Source: Stentor coeruleus (Eukaryota > Ciliophora > Heterotrichea > Heterotrichida > Stentoridae). Taken from it: a stretch of 33,350 bases of DNA. Under the pieces are notes generated by a model. The model ran no database searches. It was not told the origin of the DNA and worked only from the letters and a program-made list of their open reading frames with translations. Made by a program: the position numbers and the translations under genes. Positions 25,491-33,350 of the stretch are shown one piece after another. Within the stretch, counting starts at the first letter, position 1, and the number at the start of each line of letters is the position of its first letter. The stretch spans positions 1 through 33,350 of the forward strand of contig MPUH01000818.1 in the NCBI GenBank assembly GCA_001970955.1, read 5' to 3'.

Positions 25491-27638
25491 TTATTCCTTA
25501 TTTTTCATCGGCCTGGCACAAAATGCTGGGAAATTCAAATTTTTTTTAAACCTATTCTGAGAATTAACTACCAACTGGCATTTTCTATTAGTAAACATTT
25601 CGAAAAGGTTGATTTTCGAATAATTCGATTTCTGCACAGAAAAATTCAATCTTTGTATAGACTTTTCCGAATGTGACTCAATATTAGAGCAATTCGATAA
25701 TTCAATTTTACTTGCTGTATCATTAAAAGTAATAGTATTATTTTCATTACTTGGTGACTGTTGGGCTATACTTTTAACAGCAAGTTTTTCCATATTCCCA
25801 TTATTTTTTTGAGGACTTGAAAATTTCTTATTCAAATCTGGAAGATTTTTATTAACACTCAAATGGTTTTGGGAACGAATTCGCTTATTCGACCTAGTTT
25901 TATTCTTTTTTTTATTTACTGATGTATCTTTTCTAGAATTTCTAAATCTTTTTATCGCATTTAAAACATTTTTTTTAGCTTCAAGACAATCTTCTTCGCT
26001 TTCAGACTGCGAATCAGACTCACTCGAGCTGTAAATTTCTTTATTTTCTTCTATGATTTCATGTAAATTTGTTTCGTTGTTTTTGTTTTTCACATCTTTT
26101 TGTGTTGTCCTAAGGTCTACAACTTTGGAAAATTTGTACATTGATTCAAGGAGTTTTTTTGCCAAGTCTTTAAAATGTTCAGGTTTAAAAGAATGAGAAT
26201 TTCGTTCATTGTCGACATAGCCGAATAAGGAGTTTTCCATTGTGTATGTATATTTTATATGTAAATCTTGGCTCATTACTAGCCTTGCTGACTGTCTCAT
26301 TGATTTTTCAGACTTAAAACGACAGGAATAGTAACGGAAAATATCTGTTTTTTTAGATAGGTATTTTGGTAAAAGTCTTATATTAAAATAGGTGTTACTG
26401 TGTAAAGGAAAATACGGACCATACATGAAAGATCCTTTTTTTTTGGAATGCCCATGAATATCTAGGAACATCAACACACCAGTTTCGTTGTTACATTTTT
26501 CAACTAAGGATTTTATACCTATAACCTCGGGGTGAAGCATCGAATCAGGCTCAGCGAACTTACGGTTTAAATCATCTCCAGCAAAAGACATACGCGAATT
26601 ACCAATTACCACACCATCTACATTGACCATTGGAATAATTTTGAAAATATATCTATTCAAAAGTTTTGTAGCCGCATTTTCATTACTCAACAAATACTGC
26701 ACACAATTTTGCATTAAAGTCGACCCAACCGTTTCCGAAGGATGTGTCCTAGCCTGCATAATAATATATTTCTTCGGATATTTCGAAGCTTTTCCTGTAA
26801 TCGTAATCAAAGGTATTGTCACTCCACTTAAACTTTTACCAATACTCCCAACATCAACAATCCCAGGAAGGTTATCTAAAAATTGATGTAATTCTGATAC
26901 TGTATACGGGACTGTTGTAGCCAAATAACAAAATTCCATACTTTTCAAATTAACCTCTAAAGTCAATTGATAATAATTACCTTTCTTTACCACCCTATTC
27001 AACTTACTCAATTTATATACAACCGGTCCTTGAAACTCTTCCCAATTCTGGTTATTAAATCTAATCATAGGTTTTTGTCCTTGATTAAACAAACTATGTT
27101 GCTCTTTATAATTACATATATTCAATTTCACAACCCTATCCTCAGATTTATTTGTCATTCGAAAGTAAAACCATTTGTAATAACCATATGTGTTTGTATC
27201 GCTTCTCATATACAAATCGTATTCATTTTTCCCACTTTTGGTTACTTTGTCAAGGTTGCCACATTCGAAAAAGCTATCGAATTCAATTTCATCAGTAAAA
27301 TCTTTCTTCATACCATTGTATCGACCAAGGCTACTTATAACAGGATGCTTATAATTATACTCAATATCCACAGAAATTGGGGATTTTACAAGGTAGTTAT
27401 AAGTTGATTTTGTTGAAAAATACTTGTGCATTATATGAGAGTTTTGAGGCCTATAACCATGGTATATTACAGGGAGTTTTTGTTCTGGGATTTCTTTACA
27501 GATTGGTAATGGGTTTAAACTGAAATCTAAAGGGATTGGACTTGATTTTGGGATTTTCGGCTTCCATCCGAATATCATATCGGGCTCTAAGGAGTATTTT
27601 TTCTGGATTAACGGCAAAGGTGCTGGAATTTCTTCCAT
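25491..27638 (-). CDS. Cytosolic carboxypeptidase (CCP/AGBL, M14D)
   Basis: A 715-residue tubulin-processing carboxypeptidase. The N-terminal beta-sandwich domain typical of CCPs (about 85-250; WFYFRMTNK) precedes the M14 domain (about 255-510). Zinc ligands are H299 and E302 (THPSE) and H395 (DIHGH); substrate-binding NR is 358-359 in GDDLNRKF; catalytic Glu is E468 in YTMENSLFGY. All are present, so activity is expected. CCPs remove glutamates from polyglutamylated or detyrosinated tubulin tails, which controls ciliary and cortical microtubules. The tail after about 520 is disordered, with a Glu/Ser cluster and many Lys and Asn. I cannot assign it to AGBL1-5 with confidence. ATG at 27636-27638, ends in TAA. 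Confidence 0.92.
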   Translation of the reverse strand: MEEIPAPLPLIQKKYSLEPDMIFGWKPKIPKSSPIPLDFSLNPLPICKEIPEQKLPVIYHGYRPQNSHIMHKYFSTKSTYNYLVKSPISVDIEYNYKHPVISSLGRYNGMKKDFTDEIEFDSFFECGNLDKVTKSGKNEYDLYMRSDTNTYGYYKWFYFRMTNKSEDRVVKLNICNYKEQHSLFNQGQKPMIRFNNQNWEEFQGPVVYKLSKLNRVVKKGNYYQLTLEVNLKSMEFCYLATTVPYTVSELHQFLDNLPGIVDVGSIGKSLSGVTIPLITITGKASKYPKKYIIMQARTHPSETVGSTLMQNCVQYLLSNENAATKLLNRYIFKIIPMVNVDGVVIGNSRMSFAGDDLNRKFAEPDSMLHPEVIGIKSLVEKCNNETGVLMFLDIHGHSKKKGSFMYGPYFPLHSNTYFNIRLLPKYLSKKTDIFRYYSCRFKSEKSMRQSARLVMSQDLHIKYTYTMENSLFGYVDNERNSHSFKPEHFKDLAKKLLESMYKFSKVVDLRTTQKDVKNKNNETNLHEIIEENKEIYSSSESDSQSESEEDCLEAKKNVLNAIKRFRNSRKDTSVNKKKNKTRSNKRIRSQNHLSVNKNLPDLNKKFSSPQKNNGNMEKLAVKSIAQQSPSNENNTITFNDTASKIELSNCSNIESHSEKSIQRLNFSVQKSNYSKINLFEMFTNRKCQLVVNSQNRFKKNLNFPAFCARPMKNKE

Positions 27639-27912
27639 TACAAATAAGGTAAATAAATAAGAATTTTTTTTTGACAGATAAGGTCGCTGGGAAAAATGCT
27701 GGAGTTTTTAGATGGGTTTAAATATATGATTTTTTATGGGATTTTGAATAGGAATTAGGAATTTTAATAGAAAGTGCTGTTGAAGATGATGATTTGTTAG
27801 AAAAATGTGATGATTTATGGGAAAATTCGAATAAGTTTTTATTTTAAAATAAGTGGTTAAATGATTAGATTTATTATAGTTTTTAAAAAGTCATAAAAAT
27901 ATTACTAATAAA

Positions 27913-30873
27913 TTATTCTTCTTCAGTAATCTCATGAGCTAATAAAGACCGTAGATGAGGATACTCATTGTAAATTCTCCTAATCTGTGGATCGAAAAAC
28001 ATTTTCATTTTCAATGTTTTCTTTGACAAATCAAGTTTACTAATTCCAATATCTGAAGTTATATAAACAATATTAGGATCTTCTGACATAAAACTATCAA
28101 TTTCAATATAATCTGACTTACAGATTTTAACCTGTAATTTTTTCGTCTCTAAATCCCAAATTCTAAATTCATTATCATAAGTTTTAGACACAATAAACTT
28201 ATCGTTAATAGTCAAAACAATTTTACTAATAGCATCTTTATATCCTTCAAAAACATAAACAATAATTCTTTCATTCATACTCCATACCCTAATAGTTTGA
28301 TCCCAAGATCCTGAGATTATATTTTTATTATCATTACTAATAACAACACAAGTAATCCCATCAATATGCCCTATTAATATAGTATCTTGTTTTTTTTCAT
28401 ATAAATCCCATATTCTTAAACTATAATCATCAGAACCAGATACTAGAAAATGATCATCATTAGTTATAGCAAGACAAGATACTGATGAACTATGACCTTT
28501 AAGTTTGGTTTCTAATTTATAATTAATGAAATCCCAAATTATTATGTATGTATCTGATGATCCTGATATTAAATGACGATTGTCGTGGCTTAGTATAATT
28601 ATATTTACCCCATCTTGATGAAATTCTAATATTGATTGTTGCTTTTTTTCTGATAAGTTCCATAGTCTTATTGTATTGTCATTAGAACTTGATATGATTA
28701 TGTTGCTGTCAATTGTTGTAAGTAAAGAATTTATACCTGATGTATGATTATCGTATGTGGTTAATAAAGTTTTTTGTTGTAAATCATAAACTTTAATTTC
28801 GTTATTGTCAGAACCTGAAGATATGAAGTAGTTACTTGATGTTATTGTGCAGTTGGATATACAAGAAATTTGACCTTCGATTTGACCTTCTTGATGTTTT
28901 TCTTTGAAGTTCCATATTTGTAAAGCCTCACGATTTTTTGAATATGATACAACTGTTTTTCCATCTTTACTAAAAGCACATGCTGACAATAACGGTGATC
29001 TTATTTTTGCATTATTTTCTTTTAAGCTCCAAATTATGATTTCCTGATAAGAAAAACTTACTACTAACTGATTATCATCCGTTATAACAACATAATTCAC
29101 AATCCAAGTATGTCCCTGCAATACAGCAACCACACATTTTCCCATCAGATCCCATATCCTAACACTTTTATCATCAGATCCTGATACAACAACCCTATTT
29201 TCCTTACAAATCGCCACACAATTAACTGCAGATGTATGTCCAAAAAACACACAATCCTGTTTTCTCCCCAAAATATCCCAAACTCTTACCGTCTTATCCC
29301 ATGATCCAGAAACAGCAAATCTTTTATCCCAACTATAAACTACACATTTAACCCCTGAACCATGACATTCAAAATCCTTTTCTTTCTTTTTCTCAATAAA
29401 ATTCCATATTCTCAAAGAATTATCAAAAGAACCAGTATCAGATCCAGATCCTGATATGATATATTTATTATCATTAGTTATAATCACACAATTAACCCCA
29501 TTGTTTTGACAATCAATAATCCCAGCATTTTTTTTATCATGTAAATTCCATAATGTGATATTTTTATCCCGTGATCCTGATATTATATATTTATTATCCC
29601 AAGATATAGCAATACTTAATATATAAGAATTATGCCCATTAAGTAAAGCTTCTTGTTTTTTTTTAATGATATTCCAAATCCTTATTGTTTTATCTTTAGA
29701 ACCTGAGACTATAAATTTATTATCATTAGTAAAAGCTAAAGTGTTGATGATTTCAGTATGACCTTCAAATGTTATTTCTTTTTTCTTTTCTATTATTTTC
29801 CAAATGATGATAGTTTTGTCTTTTGATCCTGATGCTAATAATCGGCTATCTTTAGATATTGCAACTGTTTTTATATATGCGGTATGGCCTTCAAATGTTA
29901 CAATAGGTTTTTTATTGTATAAACACCATAATTTTATAGTATTGTCTGAATTATCTCCTTCTATACCTGATCCTGAGACAAGAAATCGATTATCTTGTGA
30001 TAAGACTAGGGAGTTTATTGGTTTTGTATGCCCTTCAAGTATTGTTTCTTGATATCTTTCAAGAAGGTTCCATATTCTAATTGTCTTATCCCAAGATCCT
30101 GAGATAATATGAAGATTATTGTTTGTTATACACACACCCCATACTGAAGATGTATGTCCTTGGAGTATAGCTTTTTGTTTCTTGTCATAAAAATCCCAAA
30201 TCCTTACAGTTTTATCTGTAGATCCAGAAACTACAAGTTTATTATCGCTGGTTATAGCTAAACATGTAACCCAATCAGTATGACCTTCAATAAAAAGATT
30301 AGAAACTGAAATCAAAGACTCTTTTTCTGAAGGTTTTGTATTGATAATTTTATAGTACTTAGAATTTAAAGATAAATTATAGGGAATGTCATCATCAGGA
30401 AAAATACAATTTTTATTTATAGTAAGTTTGCCTTGGATTGAAGAAAAAGAAGGATATGCAAAAATGAGATTTTGTTTCATGATATCCTCAGCTTTTTTTA
30501 GTTCTTCAGTTTCAAATATCTTGATTTTAGAAATTTTTAAGTATTCAATAAGAAGATTGTCTAATTCTTTCTGACTACGACTAACAAGGTCTCTTATGTG
30601 ATTTAGTAAATTTAAAGCTTCTTTGCCTATGAGTTTTTTCTGTTTTAATATAGCTTTGATTGACTCTTGTATTTTTCTTCTTAGTAGTTTTATTTTCTCT
30701 TCTGCTAGGATAATCTTTAAAGCACCAAAAGAACATTCGCTTTTATTTTTTTCATGATATGATATATGCCCTATACAGCATTCATTACAAAAAGGTATAC
30801 CATTGCATGAGTTACATTGTCTTATTGGCTCATTTGTACAATTTGAACACTTTAACATATTATTTATAATCAT
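27913..30873 (-). CDS. B-box zinc finger / WD40-repeat protein, 17-18 repeats
   Basis: A 986-residue protein. Residues 9-46 form a B-box-1-like zinc module (C9, C12, C20, C23, C29, C32, H36, H40), followed by a coiled coil at about 55-125. From about residue 190 to the end there are 17 WD40 units of about 42 residues, plus a degenerate eighteenth, most with GH near the start, SGS(x)D in the middle and IW at the end. Repeats 3 and 7 carry short Gly/Asp/Ser-rich insertions before the last strand. The number would make two or more beta propellers. B-box plus coiled coil plus a C-terminal interaction domain is TRIM-like, but there is no RING, so ligase activity is not expected. A scaffold role is inferred. 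ATG at 30871-30873, ends in TAA. Confidence 0.88.
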   Translation of the reverse strand: MIINNMLKCSNCTNEPIRQCNSCNGIPFCNECCIGHISYHEKNKSECSFGALKIILAEEKIKLLRRKIQESIKAILKQKKLIGKEALNLLNHIRDLVSRSQKELDNLLIEYLKISKIKIFETEELKKAEDIMKQNLIFAYPSFSSIQGKLTINKNCIFPDDDIPYNLSLNSKYYKIINTKPSEKESLISVSNLFIEGHTDWVTCLAITSDNKLVVSGSTDKTVRIWDFYDKKQKAILQGHTSSVWGVCITNNNLHIISGSWDKTIRIWNLLERYQETILEGHTKPINSLVLSQDNRFLVSGSGIEGDNSDNTIKLWCLYNKKPIVTFEGHTAYIKTVAISKDSRLLASGSKDKTIIIWKIIEKKKEITFEGHTEIINTLAFTNDNKFIVSGSKDKTIRIWNIIKKKQEALLNGHNSYILSIAISWDNKYIISGSRDKNITLWNLHDKKNAGIIDCQNNGVNCVIITNDNKYIISGSGSDTGSFDNSLRIWNFIEKKKEKDFECHGSGVKCVVYSWDKRFAVSGSWDKTVRVWDILGRKQDCVFFGHTSAVNCVAICKENRVVVSGSDDKSVRIWDLMGKCVVAVLQGHTWIVNYVVITDDNQLVVSFSYQEIIIWSLKENNAKIRSPLLSACAFSKDGKTVVSYSKNREALQIWNFKEKHQEGQIEGQISCISNCTITSSNYFISSGSDNNEIKVYDLQQKTLLTTYDNHTSGINSLLTTIDSNIIISSSNDNTIRLWNLSEKKQQSILEFHQDGVNIIILSHDNRHLISGSSDTYIIIWDFINYKLETKLKGHSSSVSCLAITNDDHFLVSGSDDYSLRIWDLYEKKQDTILIGHIDGITCVVISNDNKNIISGSWDQTIRVWSMNERIIVYVFEGYKDAISKIVLTINDKFIVSKTYDNEFRIWDLETKKLQVKICKSDYIEIDSFMSEDPNIVYITSDIGISKLDLSKKTLKMKMFFDPQIRRIYNEYPHLRSLLAHEITEEE

Positions 30874-32271
30874 AAACTATCATATATTTCCTTGCCTTTT
30901 ATCTATATGTGAAAAATATGTATATAATAATTCTTATGGAAATAAAAGATAGGCTAAAGCTTCCAATTTATATAAATTCATAATATTTACCCTTGAAATT
31001 ATGCCAAAAATATTTCTCTGATTAAAAAGTTGAAATTTATTATAAGTGTATTTTTCAAAATATTTGTCTTTAAAATTATTAAAAGATTACAGAAATGAGT
31101 TGTAAAATACTACTTCTGAAAAAGGTTTTTGAATGATTTAATATATTAAAGACTGAAATCAAAGATTTATTAAGTGTTATGATTTTTGAAATCGAGTTTT
31201 ATTTTCATGATTTAAGTAATATTCAAAGCTTTGAAAGCGGAAGGATTTGCATTTCAATATCAAACCCCAAAATATTCTCCTTAAAGATGAAATTCCAGTT
31301 ATAATAGATTTCGGGATATCTGAATGTATATATTTTGACTTTGTTAGAAATAAAACCTGAGGTTTTCGCTTTACCTAAGGCACCTCTGACTATATGTACC
31401 ATAAATTTATTCAAGTATTCAATTAAAATCTAGTATTTTTATATTGGAACCTTTAAAATCAGATGTGCACTCATTAGGCTTGGCTATTTATCAAATGATC
31501 ACAAAAGAAGATGTGAGCAAATATCAAGGAGTGGATAGGAATAGAAATTATATTTTGGATATCGGCAAGAAAATTAAATCAAATATTACAAAAGAAATCT
31601 TGCAAAAATACTTAATTTTATCCCTGTAAGTAGGCTAAAGTTTCAAGAATTACTAAGTTATTTTACAAATAAACAAAAATGGGTAGCTTATATTTGAATG
31701 ATTTGCTAGCTTATTAACTAGACTTTCCTTTCTTATTTCTCCTTTTTCGCTTTTAAATATATTTTATAATATTTCTTTACAATTTTACTTAAAATATTCT
31801 AAGTTTGAATTACCTTATGCTTACTAAATTTCAATTTTTTAATTTGTTTTTTCTAGATAGGGAGGATTCTATTTCTTATTTCTTGATAAAGTATATCGTC
31901 AAAAATTCATCTGTTTTTCACACTTTGATATTATAATATTTTTTTGAATCACCCTCATGAAACTTATTTTGAATAAACTTCCCTATAATTTCTCATTGAC
32001 TTAATTAGTTCCTTTATAAAACTGTAAGATAAAGTTTTATAATCAATAATATTTAAAAGCATCAGATATAGCATAAAGAAAAACCTAAGTGATAATAAAA
32101 ATCTTAAAACATAAACATTATCTTCGTTAATAACCTCAAAACCCCTATTCCGATATCAAAAATTTCTAAATTTCTTGTATTTTTTTATAAGCCTCTACTT
32201 ATATCTTAATCAGAAATCTTTAACTTATTTCTTACAAATTCATTTACTTTAATTCTAATGTTATAATAAAA
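30874..32271. other. Intergenic region holding a decayed kinase
   Basis: About 1.4 kb between divergent genes. The kinase remnant at 31.19-31.66 kb is listed separately. From about 31700 to 32271 the + strand is C-rich and G-poor, as upstream of other + genes. No RNA gene or other repeat was seen. Confidence 0.55.
31190..31665 (+). pseudogene. Decayed protein kinase, relative of the one at 0.5-1.1 kb
   Basis: Kinase motifs survive in several frames. The catalytic loop reads HFNIKPQN (catalytic Asp replaced by Asn), then VIIDFGISE, then a stretch with in-frame TGA and TAA where the activation loop should be, with DYMYHK in place of DYMSPE. Next, in another frame, comes PLKSDVHSLGLAIYQMITK with SKYQGV and NRN, and after a further shift RLKFQELLSYF. 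Over 33 residues from PLKSDV to NRN it matches the left-edge kinase at 26 positions. It is certainly non-functional. The two remnants belong to one subfamily and sit 30 kb apart in the same orientation. Confidence 0.85.
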
Positions 32272-33350
32272 ATGGGTCAGCTATCAAAGCAGCTAGCAAT
32301 TTACATTTGCCTTTTGCTTTGCTGTATTCCCTACACCATGATCGCCACATTCTTTCCAGAAATAGCCCAATCTAATAACATCCCCTTCTGGTTAATTGGG
32401 ATAATATACAGCATAGATCCATTTTCAGCTCTAATATCATCATATTTTATTAGTAAAAACATGGTAAAAATCGGCAGAAAGCAAATTTTACTATCAGGTT
32501 TAACTTTATTATCATTTTCAATGTTTGTTCTCTCTCCAATAGAAATAGTCAGCAAAGATTTGATACTAATTTTAAGTTTTCTTTCAAGAATTATTGTTGG
32601 AATGTCTTCAGGATGTTTAATGACAGCAGGAGATAGTATTTTAGTAAGTGACTATCCTGATGAAATATCAAAGGTTCTAGGAAGATATGAAGCGGCAATG
32701 GGACTTGGAATGATTATCGGACCACTTGTAGGGATGATATTATATTTAGAAAGTCTGTTAATTGAACTGATTATTTTTGGAGGATTGATTCTTTTAATTA
32801 TCCCTGGAATTTCATTGATGTTAGGGAATTTAAGGGAGTATGTTGTGGAAAATCATGAGATGAAAACACTTGAATTACTTAGAAAACCTGTAAATTTTAT
32901 TTAGAAAGTTACTTTGGACTTAGGGATGAGTGTAGCGATTATGGTTTGTTATGGCTTTGTTATACCAACTTTAGAAATTCATTTGCTTGATGTTGGTTTT
33001 TCTCGCTGGGAGATATCTTTATGTTTTGTATTATTTACGTTTTCTTATATGTTTTTTTCTTTATTCGGCAATTGGCTTTTTCATAAACTTGATGGAAGGA
33101 ATACAATTTTTATTGGCATTCTTTTGATTGCTTTGAGTTTTTTGATGCTTTCTCCTTGGCAAGTTATTTTTCCGAAAAATAAAGGTATTATATTTACTTC
33201 TTTACCTTTGATGGGTCTTGGTCAAGCTATGATTTATTGTATGAAATATTTAGTACCGACTTATCCACATATGATAAAAGTGTCACATGAAGAATATGGG
33301 TATTCAAAAGATGATGCTTTAGTAGATGCATTATCTGGACTGTCTAATAT
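32272..33350 (+). CDS. MFS transporter, SLC18B1-like, with one intron; 3' end off window
   Basis: Exon 1 is 32272-32889 and exon 2 is 32905 to the window edge, separated by a 15-nt intron (32890-32904); without splicing the protein would stop after 210 residues. Exon 1 encodes six membrane spans of the N-terminal MFS half, with the cytoplasmic loop 2-3 motif KIGRKQ and a loop after span 5 (GRYEAAMGLGMIIGPLVG) typical of drug:proton-type carriers. Exon 2 continues with spans 7-10 and RWEIS and HKLDGRN loops. The GMSSGCLMTAGDSIL segment in span 4 and FFPEIA after span 1 recall SLC18B1/vesicular polyamine or amine transporters. The substrate is unknown. About 354 residues lie in the window; the C-terminal spans are missing. 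Confidence 0.85.
32890..32904 (+). other. 15-nt spliceosomal intron
   Basis: GTAAATTTTATTTAG, with GT-AG ends, lies between two MFS coding segments. It contains an in-frame TAG, so leaving it in truncates the protein. Its length is a multiple of three, and removal gives AGAAAACCT joined to AAAGTTACT, keeping the frame. Compare the intron at 14978-14992. Confidence 0.9.

Noticed and set aside
1..33350. Defence system, transposon, CRISPR array or telomere
   Set aside because: No transposase, terminal inverted repeats, spacer array or telomeric repeat was seen; the genes are ordinary eukaryotic families.

Overview
The window looks like a macronuclear scaffold of a heterotrich ciliate, most likely Stentor or a close relative. 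The DNA is very AT-rich. Genes are mostly single open frames in the standard code, with Trp always TGG. Two genes are interrupted by 15-nt introns of near-identical sequence (GTAAATTTTATTTAG and GTAGTTTTTATTTAG), an intron size known from Stentor and Blepharisma. An abundance of kinase, WD40, RING and cilium-type genes fits. The species call is inference; no rRNA or tRNA gene was found.

Layout. 1-1.1 kb: a broken protein kinase gene running in from the left edge. 2.0-5.5 kb: a small membrane protein (-), mitochondrial ribosomal protein mS35 (+), a 3-hydroxyisobutyrate dehydrogenase (+) and a PP2C phosphatase (-) whose 5' end carries an assembly duplication around an N. 7.2-9.4 kb: a four-TM protein (+) and a mitochondrial branched-chain aminotransferase (-), convergent. 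10.2-13.9 kb: an ArfGAP with a long 11-residue-repeat tail (-), a 52-residue acidic protein (-) and an STPGR/SHIPPO protein (-). 14.3-17.5 kb: a RING membrane protein spliced by a 15-nt intron (-), with a decayed copy of its 3' end beside it, and an importin-alpha-like ARM protein (+). 17.7-24.5 kb: a predicted N-myristoylated repeat protein (-), ABCE1 (-) and a class II DYRK kinase (-). 24.7-25.3 kb: two decayed or anomalous reading frames. 25.5-30.9 kb: a cytosolic carboxypeptidase (-) and a B-box/17-18-WD-repeat protein (-). 31.2-31.7 kb: a second, more decayed relative of the left-edge kinase. 32.3 kb to the right edge: an MFS transporter with a 15-nt intron (+).

There are no operons; neighbours are independent transcription units. 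Three genes are mitochondrial by family (mS35, HIBADH, BCAT), and the last two both belong to valine/branched-chain catabolism. STPGR and the carboxypeptidase point to axonemal microtubules.

The least expected patterns are: a strong strand asymmetry of intergenic DNA that follows gene orientation (C-rich before genes, G-rich after them on the coding strand); no TGA terminator in any of 16 complete genes; an ArfGAP whose arginine-finger position is Val and whose tail is built of synuclein/perilipin-like 11-mers; and a coiled-coil-like frame at 24.7 kb interrupted only by TAA and TAG. I found no clear defence system, mobile element or CRISPR array.
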